A stretch of DNA of 64,000 bases from Janibacter endophyticus (GTDB taxonomy: Bacteria; Actinomycetota; Actinomycetes; Actinomycetales; Dermatophilaceae): contig NZ_JAFEJG010000004.1 of NCBI RefSeq assembly GCF_016888335.1, forward strand, positions 1,736,001 through 1,800,000, read 5' to 3'. Of the stretch, positions 23,336-32,213 are shown in pieces. A program made the position numbers and the translations under genes. The notes under the pieces are model-generated. The model had not been told where the DNA came from, did not search any database, and saw nothing but the letters and a program-made list of their open reading frames with translations. Each line of letters opens with the position of its first letter. The first letter of the stretch is position 1.

Positions 23336-24727
23336 TCACGCGTGTGCGTGGAGGGGCCGTCCAGCGGCCAGCATCGCGGCCTCCCCGAGAGCCTCGCCCT
23401 GGGTCGGGTGGGCGTGCACGAGCGAGGCGACCTCCTCAGGGTGGGCCTCCCAGCCGACCATGAGCTGTGCCTCGCCGACGAGCTCGCTGACTCCGATGCC
23501 GACCATGTGCACGCCGAGCACCGGGCCGTCCTGCTCGCGGACGACGGTGATCGACCCGGTCGTGCCGCGGATGATGCTGCGCCCGTTGCCGCCGAGGGGG
23601 TACTGCACCGACTCGACCTCGTGGCCGGCAGCGTGCGCCTGCTCAGCGGTCATGCCGACCGAGGCGATCTCGGGGTCGCAGTACGTCACTCGGGGGATCT
23701 GCACGTCGAGGACCGGCGCGGGGGAGAGCCCGGCGACGTCCTCGGCGACGAAGATCCCGTGGCCGAAGCCGCGGTGCGCCAGCTGCAGGCCGGGCACGAG
23801 GTCACCGACGGCGCGGACGCCCTCGACGCTCGTGCGCAGCCGCTCGTCGGTCGTGACGAAGCCGCGCTCCGTGGCGACACCGGCCTCCTCGAGCCCGATG
23901 CCCTCGCTGCGCGGCCCGCGGCCGACGGCGACGATGACGAGGTCGACCTCGATCGGGTCGCCGCTCTCGAGCCGCACCGTCGCACCGGACCCGGTCGTGT
24001 CGACGCCGGCCACGCGCGCCCCGGTCAGCGCCGTGATGCCGCGCTTCTTGAAGGTCCGCTCGACGACCTTGCTGATCGAGGGTTCTTCCGCGGCGACGAG
24101 CCGGTCGAGGGCCTCGACGACGGTGACCTGCGCGCCGAGCCCGGCCATGACCGACGCGAGCTCGACACCGATGACCCCGCCGCCGAGCACCGCGACGCGG
24201 CCGGGGATCTCCTCGATCCGCAGCACCTCGTCGCTCGTCATGACCCGCGGCCCGATCTCGATGCCCGGCAGGGTGCGCGGCGCGCTGCCGGTCGCGAGGA
24301 CCACGGTCCGCCCGACGAGCCGGCGCGCGTCACCCCCTTCGCCCACCTCGACGGTCGACGCGTCGACGAGACGCCCCCGGCCCTCGACGACCTCGGCACC
24401 CGACTGCCTCACCAGACCGGTCAGCCCCTTGAAGAGCTGCCCGACGACCTTGTCCTTGTACGCGTGCAGCGACGCGACGTCGACCCCGTCGAAGCTCGTC
24501 CGCAGCCCGAGCCTGGACCCGTGGCGCGCGGCCTCCGCGATCTCCGCGGAGTGCAGCAGGGCCTTCGTCGGGATGCAACCGCGGTGCAGGCAGGTGCCAC
24601 CGACCTTGTCCTCCTCGACGAGCGCGACGGTCAGGCCGAGCTGGCGGGCCCGCAGCGCGCAGGCGTAGCCGCCGCTGCCGGCGCCGAGGATGACGAGGTC
24701 GTAGGTGCCGTCGGTCTGGGCCGTCAT
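23336..24727 (-). CDS. lpdA: Dihydrolipoyl dehydrogenase (E3)
   Basis: 463-residue FAD/NAD flavoenzyme that reoxidises the dihydrolipoyl groups of E2 and GcvH. FAD motif VILGAGSGGYACALRA is at residues 12-27. The redox-active disulfide C46/C51 lies in GGTCLHRGCIPTK. The NAD-binding motif is VLGGGVIGVELASVM, the second FAD motif is VRAVGDLVPG, and the catalytic His-Glu pair is in HAHPTQGEALGEAA near the C-terminus. The disulfide motif has His where Asn is commoner (CLNxGC), which is seen in other actinobacterial E3s. It lies 52 bases after pepA and 119 before sucB on the same strand. Confidence 0.95.
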   Translation of the reverse strand: MTAQTDGTYDLVILGAGSGGYACALRARQLGLTVALVEEDKVGGTCLHRGCIPTKALLHSAEIAEAARHGSRLGLRTSFDGVDVASLHAYKDKVVGQLFKGLTGLVRQSGAEVVEGRGRLVDASTVEVGEGGDARRLVGRTVVLATGSAPRTLPGIEIGPRVMTSDEVLRIEEIPGRVAVLGGGVIGVELASVMAGLGAQVTVVEALDRLVAAEEPSISKVVERTFKKRGITALTGARVAGVDTTGSGATVRLESGDPIEVDLVIVAVGRGPRSEGIGLEEAGVATERGFVTTDERLRTSVEGVRAVGDLVPGLQLAHRGFGHGIFVAEDVAGLSPAPVLDVQIPRVTYCDPEIASVGMTAEQAHAAGHEVESVQYPLGGNGRSIIRGTTGSITVVREQDGPVLGVHMVGIGVSELVGEAQLMVGWEAHPEEVASLVHAHPTQGEALGEAAMLAAGRPLHAHA

Positions 24728-24779
24728 CGGCAGGGACGCTCCTTTGCGTCGAGTCGTGCAGGGATGGGGCGAAGGGGGG

Positions 24780-26309
24780 TCAGGCGAGGTTCTCGAGGTA
24801 GCGCAGCATCGTCGCCACGCCGACCCCGGTGCCGCCCTTGGTGAGGTGGCCGGCCGGCCCGCCGTCGCGGAAGGACGGTCCGGCGATGTCGAGGTGGGCC
24901 CACGGGATCGGCTCGCCCTCGGCGGTCTTGGCGAACTCCTGGAGGAAGAGGCCCGCGGTGAGCGCGCCGCCCCAGCGGTCGGCCTTGTGCGCGATGTCGG
25001 CGACGAAGGAGTCGAGGCCCGGGCGCAGGTCCGCGGGGAGCGGCAGCGGCCACGACGGCTCGTCGACCTCGGCCGAGGCCGTGGCGATCGCCGAGCGGAC
25101 CTCGTCGTCGTTGCCCATGACGCCGTAGACGTCGGGGCCGAGCGCGACCATGCACGCGCCGGTGAGGGTCGCGATGTCGAGGATGACCTCGGCGCCGCCC
25201 TCGGCGGCCAGGCTCATGCCGTCGGCGAGGACCATGCGGCCCTCGGCGTCGGTGTCGAGGATCTCGACGGTCATGCCGTTGCGCATCGTCACGACGTCAC
25301 CGGGGCGCTGGGCGTTGCCGCCTGGCATGTTCTCGGCGAGGCAGAGGTAGCCGGTGACGGCGACCGGCAGGGCGAGCTCGGCGGCGGCGACGACCGTCGC
25401 GGCGACCGCGGCGGCGCCGGCCATGTCGGACTTCATCGTCGCCATCGACGCGGCCGGCTTGATGCACACGCCGCCGGTGTCGAAGGTGATGCCCTTGCCG
25501 ACGAGCGCGACCTTCTTGGCGCCGCGGGCACGGGTCGGGGTGTACGTCATCTCGACGATCCGCGGCGGGCGCGAGGAGCCCTGGCCGACGCCGACGATGC
25601 CGCCGAAGCCGCCCTTGGCGAGCGCCTTGTCGTCGAGGACCTTGAGGGTGACCTTGCCCGAGCTCGCGCCGACGACCTCCTTGACGGTGTCGGCGAAGGA
25701 CTGCGGGTAGAGCAGGTTCGGCGCGGTGTTCACGAGGTCGCGGGCCCAGGCGACGGCCCGGCCGACGGTCTCGGCCTTGGCGAGGACGTCCTTGGGGGCG
25801 TGCGCCTTGCCGAGCGAGGTGCCGATCTCGATCGTCGCGAGCGTCTCCTCGGCGGGCTTCGACTTGTGCGCGGTGAAGGTGTAGGCGCCACCGAGTGCGC
25901 CCTCGGCGATCGCGGCCAGCCCGGTCGCGTCGTCGTGGGGGAGCAGGAGGCGGATGCTCGAGTCCTTGGCGCATGCGCGGGCGGCGTTGCCGGCGGCGCG
26001 GCGCAGGTCGTCGGTGCTCACGTCACCGTCGCCGAGACCGACGAGGAGGAGCTTCTTGGCCTTGAGGCCGGCCGGGGCCGGCGCGAGGGTCGTGGACCCG
26101 ACCGACGTCGAGGGGTCGAGGACCTCGACGGCCGCGGCCACCCCCTTCGCCAGCTCGGCGCTCAGCTCGACGCTCGAGACCACCTCGGGCTCGGCCTTCG
26201 CGGCCTTCTTGCGAGAGCTCTTCGAGGCCTCCCCGGCACGCAGGCCGATGACGACGGTGTCGCCGGAGTAGGTGGAGAGGGCGCGGCTGCCGAGGGCAAG
26301 ACGGGGCAC
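24780..26309 (-). CDS. pepA: Leucyl aminopeptidase, M17 family
   Basis: 509-residue cytosolic metallo-aminopeptidase that removes N-terminal residues during peptide turnover. M17 signatures are [15 protein letters not shown] (metal-binding Lys/Asp), [11 protein letters not shown] and [12 protein letters not shown], which supplies the Asp/Glu dinuclear metal ligands. An N-terminal macro-like domain precedes (residues 1-180). GTG 26309 ([11 protein letters not shown]) is chosen because the frame above it has no homology and would overlap the gcvT promoter. It diverges from gcvT with 70 bases between and heads the minus-strand run with lpdA and sucB. Confidence 0.93.
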   Translation of the reverse strand: MPRLALGSRALSTYSGDTVVIGLRAGEASKSSRKKAAKAEPEVVSSVELSAELAKGVAAAVEVLDPSTSVGSTTLAPAPAGLKAKKLLLVGLGDGDVSTDDLRRAAGNAARACAKDSSIRLLLPHDDATGLAAIAEGALGGAYTFTAHKSKPAEETLATIEIGTSLGKAHAPKDVLAKAETVGRAVAWARDLVNTAPNLLYPQSFADTVKEVVGASSGKVTLKVLDDKALAKGGFGGIVGVGQGSSRPPRIVEMTYTPTRARGAKKVALVGKGITFDTGGVCIKPAASMATMKSDMAGAAAVAATVVAAAELALPVAVTGYLCLAENMPGGNAQRPGDVVTMRNGMTVEILDTDAEGRMVLADGMSLAAEGGAEVILDIATLTGACMVALGPDVYGVMGNDDEVRSAIATASAEVDEPSWPLPLPADLRPGLDSFVADIAHKADRWGGALTAGLFLQEFAKTAEGEPIPWAHLDIAGPSFRDGGPAGHLTKGGTGVGVATMLRYLENLA

Positions 26310-26379
26310 GGTGGTCCTTTCGATCGCGGATGCTCCGCACGAGGCTATCCCGGATCGTGAGACGAGTAACCTCGGCCAC

Positions 26380-27486
26380 ATGACGCAGACCCAGCGCACC
26401 TCGCCCCTCCACCAGGCTCACCTCGACCTCGGCGCCAAGATGGCCGACTTCGGCGGCTGGGACATGCCGATCGAGTACCCCGGCGGTGGCGTCGTCGCCG
26501 AGCACAAGGCGGTCCGCGAGCGGGTCGGCATCTTCGACGTCAGCCACCTCGGCAAGGCGAGCGTCACCGGCCCGGGCGCCGCCGACTTCGTCAACTCCTG
26601 CCTCACCAACGACCTCGGCCGGATCGAGCCCGGCAAGGCCCAGTACACGCTGTGCTGCAACGACTCCGGCGGCGTCGTCGACGACCTCATCGCCTACCTG
26701 CGCGCCGACGACGACGTCTTCCTCATCCCCAACGCGGCCAACACCGCGACCGTCGTCGAGATGCTCCAGGAGGCCGCGCCCGAGGGGATCACGGTGACCA
26801 ACCTCCACGAGGACTACGGCGTCATCGCGATCCAGGGCCCGAAGAGCGACGAGGTCCTCCAGGCCCTCGGCCTGCCCGTCGACCACGACTACATGAGCTA
26901 CGACGACGCCGAGTGGGAGGGCGTGCCGCTCACCGTGTGCCGTACCGGCTACACCGGCGAGCGCGGCTACGAGCTCGTCGCGCCGGCCGCCGACACCCCG
27001 CGCCTGTGGGCGGCGCTCGTCGAGGCGATGGCTCCCTACGACGGCCTGCCGTGCGGGCTCGGCTCGCGGGACACCCTGCGCACCGAGATGGGCTACCCCC
27101 TCCACGGCAATGACCTCAGCCTCGACATCACCCCGGTCATGGCCGGCTCCGCGTGGGCCGTCGGCTGGGACAAGGAGACCTTCTGGGGCAAGGACGCCCT
27201 CGTCGCCCAGCGCGTCGCGAAGGAGTCGCGCATCCTCAAGGGCCTCGTCGTCACCGGCCGCGGCATCCCGCGCCCCGGGTGCGAGGTCAAGGACACCGAG
27301 GGCGCCGTCGTCGGCGTCGTCACCTCCGGCACCTTCAGCCCCACCCGCAAGGACGGCATCGCCCTCGCGCTCCTCGAGCGCACGGTGAAGATCGGCGACG
27401 AGGTCGTCATCGACGTCCGCGGCCGCGAGCTGCCCGCCGAGGTCACCAAGCCCCCCTTCGTCGAGGTGCAGGTGCGTCAGTCATGA
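26380..27486 (+). CDS. gcvT: Glycine cleavage system T protein (aminomethyltransferase)
   Basis: 368-residue enzyme that moves the methylene group from aminomethyl-lipoyl-GcvH to tetrahydrofolate and releases ammonia. Family text includes [17 protein letters not shown] at the N-terminus, [18 protein letters not shown], the folate-contact region [13 protein letters not shown], and the C-terminal barrel [18 protein letters not shown]. Length is normal. gcvH and gcvP are not in the window, but lpdA and lipB nearby supply the shared E3 and lipoylation steps. No glycine riboswitch is visible in the 70-base upstream space. Confidence 0.95.
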   Translation: MTQTQRTSPLHQAHLDLGAKMADFGGWDMPIEYPGGGVVAEHKAVRERVGIFDVSHLGKASVTGPGAADFVNSCLTNDLGRIEPGKAQYTLCCNDSGGVVDDLIAYLRADDDVFLIPNAANTATVVEMLQEAAPEGITVTNLHEDYGVIAIQGPKSDEVLQALGLPVDHDYMSYDDAEWEGVPLTVCRTGYTGERGYELVAPAADTPRLWAALVEAMAPYDGLPCGLGSRDTLRTEMGYPLHGNDLSLDITPVMAGSAWAVGWDKETFWGKDALVAQRVAKESRILKGLVVTGRGIPRPGCEVKDTEGAVVGVVTSGTFSPTRKDGIALALLERTVKIGDEVVIDVRGRELPAEVTKPPFVEVQVRQS

Positions 27487-27689
27487 GTGAGCGGTACTGG
27501 TGGCGCTACGACGGCCGGCAGGAGCGCCCCGGCGGGCCGCAGCAGTCCTGCGACTTCCCGACCCAGGCGGACGCCGAGGCGTGGTTCGCGCAGGAGTGGC
27601 AGACGCTCGCCGACGCGGGCGTCACCGACGTGACCCTCATGCGCGAGGAGGCCGAGGTCTACGGGCCGATGGGCCTCGACCCCGCCTGA
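27483..27689 (+). CDS. Small acidic hypothetical protein after gcvT
   Basis: 68 residues starting [17 protein letters not shown] and containing [21 protein letters not shown]. It is a soluble, Trp-rich actinobacterial protein type of unknown role. Its ATG overlaps the gcvT stop by four bases (ATGA), which indicates translational coupling and supports it as a real gene. Its stop lies one base from the convergent CoA-transferase stop. Confidence 0.75.
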   Translation: MSERYWWRYDGRQERPGGPQQSCDFPTQADAEAWFAQEWQTLADAGVTDVTLMREEAEVYGPMGLDPA

Positions 27690-27690
27690 C

Positions 27691-29040
27691 TCACCGCCAG
27701 GTCAGCGGGTCCTCGCCATAGGGGCGGGGGAGCCAGGGGTGCTCGAGCGCCCGCCCGTCGAGGTCGAGCGGCGGCCGGACGTACCGCAGCGACCCGAAGG
27801 GGGAGTCCGCCGCGCGCAGGGCGTCGTCGGCCTGGGGGCCGGCCGGGTGCTCGCACGGTGGGAGTGCCATGAGCTCGGCGGCGGTGCGGGTCAGCGAGAG
27901 CCGCGCGCTGCCGCCCTCGCCCGTGGACCGGCGGTGCACGAGCAGGGCGATCGCGGCGGCGGCGACCCCGTAGCCGGTTGCGTGGTCGAGCGCCTGGACG
28001 GGCAGGGCGCCAGGCGAGCCGTCGGGGCCGCGGTAGACGTCGGCGATGCCGCACGCGGCCTGGACGATGCTGTCGAACCCGCGGCGGCCCGACCACGGCC
28101 CCTCGCCCCAGGCGTCGGAGGAGACGACCGCGAGGCCGGGTCGGTCCTGGAGCAGCGCCTCGGCCGAGAGCCCGTAGCGGGTGAGCGCGCCGGCGCGGTA
28201 GCCGAGCAGGACGACGTCGGCGTGCTCGAGGAGCTCGCGCACCCGGGCGAGCGACGCCGGGTCACGCAGGTCGGCGAGCGCCGACCGCTTCGCGAAGCCG
28301 GTGTCGAGGTGCTGGTCGAGGATCTCCGGCATCTGCGGCGGGTCGATGCGCAGGACGTCGGCGCCGAGGGCCCCGAGCAGGCGCGAGCCGGTCGGGCCGG
28401 CGATGACGCGGGTGAGGTCGAGGACCCTGACGCCGCCCAGGCCCGGCCCCTGCGGGACGGGACGCTCACCCCCTTCGCCCGGGGTGAGCGGAGCGCCCGA
28501 GGGACCATGGAGCTCGACCCACGGACCGACGGCAGCCGCCCGACCCTGCGGCGACGCCGACCACTCGGCCGGGGTCCGGACGGCGGCGGCGACACCGCCC
28601 GCGGCGACGACCGACTCCTCGACCTCGAGGGCGGACCGCTCGGACACGACGGCTGCGAGGTCACCTGTCGCCGCGTCATCGGACAGGCCCAGCGCGAGCC
28701 GGAGGGCGGCCGCGTGGTGCGGGTAGTTGCCATGGGTACGGACCCAGCCGTCCGCGCACCCCCAGAAGCCGGACCACGGGGCGAAGCCGGCCGCCGCGCG
28801 ACCGTCCACCCGCAGGTGACGGAGGGAGTCGAAGGACGGCCCGACGACGTCCGCCGGGACGCTCGGGAGGCTGCCCGGGTCCCACGCCCGGAGCGCGGTC
28901 GCCGCGGACTGGACCGCGCCGAGAGCGAGCCCCTCGACGTCCAGCGGGCCCGCCCACCAGCGGCGCGGGCCGATGACCGTCGCCGGCTCGACCTGCCCCA
29001 GCACCGGCTCGAGCGCGCGGTGCAGGGGCGGGACGGTCAC
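27691..29040 (-). CDS. Family III CoA transferase (CaiB/BaiF) with permuted domain order
   Basis: 449 residues. CaiB/BaiF enzymes normally begin with a motif like VRVLDLTRVIAGPTGSRLL; here that motif starts at about residue 204 and is followed by GADVLRIDPP, GFAKRSALADL and RGFDSIVQAACGIADV, where the Asp aligns with the catalytic Asp. The first 200 residues (GFWGCADGWVRTHGNYPHH, later VAAAVRTPAEWSASPQG) look like the C-terminal small domain of the same family. So the domains are in reversed order, or this is the middle part of a tandem double-length enzyme. It should move CoA between carboxylic acids; substrate unknown. Confidence 0.75.
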   Translation of the reverse strand: MTVPPLHRALEPVLGQVEPATVIGPRRWWAGPLDVEGLALGAVQSAATALRAWDPGSLPSVPADVVGPSFDSLRHLRVDGRAAAGFAPWSGFWGCADGWVRTHGNYPHHAAALRLALGLSDDAATGDLAAVVSERSALEVEESVVAAGGVAAAVRTPAEWSASPQGRAAAVGPWVELHGPSGAPLTPGEGGERPVPQGPGLGGVRVLDLTRVIAGPTGSRLLGALGADVLRIDPPQMPEILDQHLDTGFAKRSALADLRDPASLARVRELLEHADVVLLGYRAGALTRYGLSAEALLQDRPGLAVVSSDAWGEGPWSGRRGFDSIVQAACGIADVYRGPDGSPGALPVQALDHATGYGVAAAAIALLVHRRSTGEGGSARLSLTRTAAELMALPPCEHPAGPQADDALRAADSPFGSLRYVRPPLDLDGRALEHPWLPRPYGEDPLTWR

Positions 29041-29044
29041 GGCC

Positions 29045-29629
29045 TCAGACGACCTTGGTGCCGCGCTCGACCATCGGGCGCGGCATCCGGGTGCGGCGCA
29101 TCTGGAAGGAACGCATCACGCTGTAGAGGGCCAGGCCCTTGAGGTCGGTGTCCTCGCCGAACTTCGCGAGGATCTTCTTCTTCGTGCGGCGCCACGCGAG
29201 GACCGCGTCGAGGATCGCCAGGCCGAAGAGGACGTACACGCCGAGGAAGAAGAGGGTCGCGATCCGCGGGGCGAGGACCGAGAGGACGAGCACGGCGAGC
29301 ATGAGGAGCAGGAGCAGCTCGCCGAGGTTGAAGCGCGCGTCGACGTTGTCACGGACGAAGCGGCGCACCGGGCCCTTGTCGCGGGGCGGCAGGTGCCGCT
29401 CGTCGCCGGTGACCATGGCCTGACGCATCTTTGCGGCCTCTTCACGGCGGCGGGCGCGGTCGGCGCGCTTGTTCTCCCGGGGGTTGTTCTGCACGAGGGG
29501 ACGCTTGCGGGCGGCCTCCTGGTCGCGACGCCTCGGGGTCGGGCGGTTCTTCGCGCCCTCTCGCTGCGGGTGCGCGGCGGCCTGCTCGCTCTGGAGCTCG
29601 TTCTCGGTCTTCTTCTTGCGTCCCAGCAC
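29045..29629 (-). CDS. DUF3043 membrane protein
   Basis: 194 residues. The N-terminal 85 are highly basic and disordered (KKKTENELQSEQ, RRRDQEAARKRP, RENKRADRARRREEAAKMRQ). Next is the conserved block RHLPPRDKGPVRRFVRDNVD, then two TM helices (LLLLLMLAVLVLSVLAPRI and TLFFLGVYVLFGLAILDAVL), then a basic tail ending RTRMPRPMVERGTKV. This is the standard DUF3043 layout, widespread in actinobacteria and of unknown function. It diverges from the dipeptidase gene with a 55-base shared promoter space. Confidence 0.9.
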   Translation of the reverse strand: MLGRKKKTENELQSEQAAAHPQREGAKNRPTPRRRDQEAARKRPLVQNNPRENKRADRARRREEAAKMRQAMVTGDERHLPPRDKGPVRRFVRDNVDARFNLGELLLLLMLAVLVLSVLAPRIATLFFLGVYVLFGLAILDAVLAWRRTKKKILAKFGEDTDLKGLALYSVMRSFQMRRTRMPRPMVERGTKVV

Positions 29630-29684
29630 GGGGTCACTCTAGGTGGTCCTGCCGAGCCGACCCGCAGGCGGTAGCGTCGCGGCC

Positions 29685-31046
29685 GTGCCCGACAACACGC
29701 TCACCCCAGACCAGATCGACACCCTCCGTGGCCGCGTGCGCGAGCTCATGCCGGCGCTGCGGAGCGACCTCGAGGACCTCACGAGGATCCCGAGCGTGTC
29801 GTTGCCCTCCTTCGACCAGAGACACGTCGACGCCAGCGCCGAGGCCACCGCCGCGCTGCTGCGCGCCGAGGGGCTCGAGGTCGAGATCGTGCGTGAAGGG
29901 GGAGCGCCGGCCGTCATCGGTCGCGTCGCCGGCCCCGAGGGCGCACCCACCGTCATGCTCTACGCGCACCACGACGTGCAACCCCCCGGCGACGACGCCG
30001 AGTGGGACTCGCCCCCCTTCGAGCCGACCGAGCGCGACGGCCGCCTCTACGGCCGCGGCGCGGCCGACGACAAGGCCGGGATCATGGCGCACCTCGCCGC
30101 CCTGCGCGTGCACGCGGGCGCGCTGCCCGTCGGCGTCACCGTCTTCGTCGAGGGTGAGGAGGAGTACGGCTCCGACTCGCTGCCCGACATCCTCGCCGCG
30201 CACGGCGACAAGCTCGCCGCCGACGTCATCGTCCTCGCCGACTCGATGAACTGGGACATCGGGACGCCCGCCCTGACCACCTCGCTGCGCGGGCTCGTCC
30301 GGGCCGACGTCACCGTCCGCACGCTCGACCACGGCATCCACTCCGGGATGTTCGGCGGGCCCATGCCCGACGCCTTCTCCGCGCTCGTGCGGCTGCTCGC
30401 GACCCTGCACGACGAGGCCGGTGACGTCGCCGTCGCCGGGCTCACGTCGGGCGAGGCGAGCGACCTCGACTACCCAGAGGACCGGCTGCGCGCCGAGTCC
30501 GGGATGCTGCCCTGCACCGAGCTCATCGGCACCGGCTCGATCCTCTCGCGCCAGTGGACCAAGCCGGCCATGGCGATCATCGGCATCGACGCCCCGACCG
30601 TCGAGCGCTCCTCCAACACCCTCATCCCCTCCGTCCGCGCCCGCCTCTCCATGCGGCTCGCGCCCGACGAGGACCCCGCCGACGGCTTCGCCGCGCTCGA
30701 GCGGCACCTGCGCGAGCACGTGCCGTGGGGTGCCGAGCTGACCGTCGAGCAGGTCGACGCCGGCCCCGGCTTCTACGCCGACACCACCGGCCCGGTCTAC
30801 GACGAGGCCCGCGCCGCCTTCCGTGACGCCTGGGACGGCTCCGAGCCGGTCGACATCGGCGTCGGCGGGTCCATCCCCTTCGTCGCTGCCTTCGCCGAGC
30901 GCTTCCCCGAGGCGGCGATCCTCGTCACCGGCGTCGAGGACCCCGACACGCGTGCGCACGGCGCCAACGAGTCGCTGCACCTCGGCGAGTTCGAGCGGGT
31001 GTGCGTCGCCGAGGCGCTGCTGCTCGCCCGGCTCGGTGCGATGTGA
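29685..31046 (+). CDS. M20 family metallopeptidase (dipeptidase)
   Basis: 453 residues from GTG 29685 (VPDNTLTPDQIDTLRG). Zn-binding motifs of the M20 family are present: His/Asp in LYAHHDVQPPGD, the bridging Asp in GRGAADDKAGIMAH, and the Glu pair in FVEGEEEYGSDS. The dimerisation/lid domain (TVRTLDHGIHSGMFGG) follows and a last ligand His lies near the C-terminus (RAHGANESLHLGEF). It should cleave dipeptides or related N-acyl amino acids in the cytosol. The ORF is open a little upstream but the added residues are not family-like. Confidence 0.88.
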   Translation: MPDNTLTPDQIDTLRGRVRELMPALRSDLEDLTRIPSVSLPSFDQRHVDASAEATAALLRAEGLEVEIVREGGAPAVIGRVAGPEGAPTVMLYAHHDVQPPGDDAEWDSPPFEPTERDGRLYGRGAADDKAGIMAHLAALRVHAGALPVGVTVFVEGEEEYGSDSLPDILAAHGDKLAADVIVLADSMNWDIGTPALTTSLRGLVRADVTVRTLDHGIHSGMFGGPMPDAFSALVRLLATLHDEAGDVAVAGLTSGEASDLDYPEDRLRAESGMLPCTELIGTGSILSRQWTKPAMAIIGIDAPTVERSSNTLIPSVRARLSMRLAPDEDPADGFAALERHLREHVPWGAELTVEQVDAGPGFYADTTGPVYDEARAAFRDAWDGSEPVDIGVGGSIPFVAAFAERFPEAAILVTGVEDPDTRAHGANESLHLGEFERVCVAEALLLARLGAM

Positions 31047-31050
31047 CTGA

Positions 31051-31121
31051 TCAGTAACGGGGCCTCTCCGGCGGTTGCCCCCGCATGTGAGGGGCAGCGG
31101 CTCCCGAGGTCCCGTTACTGA
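31051..31121. terminator. Nested long hairpin between convergent genes
   Basis: Outer arms TCAGTAACGGGGCCTC (31051-31066) and GAGGTCCCGTTACTGA (31106-31121) pair 15 of 16. Inside them TGCCCC and GGGGCA form a second stem. It lies four bases after the dipeptidase stop, and the TAA of the convergent gene sits within the right arm. It should terminate both transcripts. No U-tract is needed in such GC-rich hosts. Confidence 0.7.
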
Positions 31122-32170
31122 GCGGTAGTCGGTGAGGGGCTGCCGCCGCGCGTCGCGAGCTCTTCCTCTGCCAGGGCGCGACCTCCCAGCTCGAGGCCGG
31201 CCAGCTGGCTCTCGCCCCTCCAGACCTCACGGCCATGCTCGGCGACCCTCACCTCGATGTGGCCCACGAGGCTCTCGAGGGCGCCTGGTGCGTTGCGGCG
31301 CTCCTCGACGAGGGGGACCGGCAGGACGAAGGCCTGGCCCGGGTCGATGCTCGCGTCGACCTCGACCTGCCACCGGCGCGACCGGCCCCGCAGCTGCCAG
31401 TGCCCCGGGCGCGCCTCGGTCCGCACCGGCGACGCCCCAGGGTTGCCGAGGCGCAGGACGCGGCCGTCGGGCAGCGCGACGACGAGCGCGGTGACCTCCG
31501 TGGTCAGGCGCCGGCCGAGGACGGTCGGGCCCGCGGTGACCTGGCCGCCGGCGAAGGCCACGCACGTATCGCGCTCGGCGAAGCCCTGCGCCTGACCCCA
31601 CCACCACGCGTCGGGAAACCCGCCGCGACCCCAGTTCTTCTCGCCGTAGACCTGCCAACCGTCGATGTCGACCCGCTCACCGTCGATGACGGCTTGACCG
31701 CGGGCGGTCCCACCGAGCAGCCACGGGTGCCAGTACTGGTTGAGGCCGGGCACGCTCTGGAAGAGGCTCGACCCACCGAAGCGACGGTGCGGCCACGGCC
31801 GGGGCGACTCGACGCTCACGTGCACCGCGCTCGCGCCGACGACCGCGTCGAGCCGGCGCGCGTCCGCGACGACGTGACCCTCACCTCCGTCGTCCCCGAC
31901 GCGCACACCGAGCCGCTGCGGGTCGGCCCAGGCGCCGGCCAGCTCGGCCGTCGCGAGGTGACCGGACGGCTCGGCCGCGATGCCCACGGTCGCCCAGCGA
32001 TCCCCCCTCGCCGGGCTGTTGATGCCGACGAGGGTGATGATCACCCGTCCGGTCGCCGGGTCGCTGAACCGCCAGAAGTAGCCCTCCATCGACACCCCGT
32101 GCCAGGGGAGCGGGTCGCCGAAGGGCAGGTCTGCGCCGGTGCGGCGGTATGTGTCGAGGAAGGAGGTCAT
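31115..32170 (-). CDS. Tocopherol-cyclase-like protein
   Basis: 351 residues from ATG 32170. The text WHGVSMEGYFWRFSDPATGR near the N-terminus, then GLNQYWHPWLLGG and WQVYGEKNWGRGGFPDAWWW, matches the tocopherol cyclase family (PF14249), which also occurs widely in bacteria that make no tocopherol. It is soluble and predicted all-beta (lipocalin-like double barrel). The bacterial substrate is unknown, so I do not assign cyclase activity. An upstream in-frame ATG (32200) is less likely. It diverges from the hydroquinone-reductase gene with only 43 bases between, which may mean shared quinone-related regulation. Confidence 0.75.
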   Translation of the reverse strand: MTSFLDTYRRTGADLPFGDPLPWHGVSMEGYFWRFSDPATGRVIITLVGINSPARGDRWATVGIAAEPSGHLATAELAGAWADPQRLGVRVGDDGGEGHVVADARRLDAVVGASAVHVSVESPRPWPHRRFGGSSLFQSVPGLNQYWHPWLLGGTARGQAVIDGERVDIDGWQVYGEKNWGRGGFPDAWWWGQAQGFAERDTCVAFAGGQVTAGPTVLGRRLTTEVTALVVALPDGRVLRLGNPGASPVRTEARPGHWQLRGRSRRWQVEVDASIDPGQAFVLPVPLVEERRNAPGALESLVGHIEVRVAEHGREVWRGESQLAGLELGGRALAEEELATRGGSPSPTTAQ

Positions 32171-32213
32171 GCGCCCAGCCTGCCCTAGGTGCACGTTCAA
32201 CTAGCCTGGCCGC

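Noticed and set aside
21207-24668. 1153-codon plus-strand open frame over sucB and lpdA
   Set aside because: Shadow of real E2 and E3 genes on the other strand; its long repetitive Gly/Leu/Val text derives from the lipoyl and acidic linker sequences.
26310-26379. Glycine riboswitch before gcvT
   Set aside because: Only 70 bases lie between pepA and gcvT, too little for the tandem aptamer, and no aptamer core is seen.
31051-31121. Miniature transposable element (MITE)
   Set aside because: Terminal-repeat-like arms exist, but no target duplication or second copy is visible, and the position between convergent stops fits a terminator.
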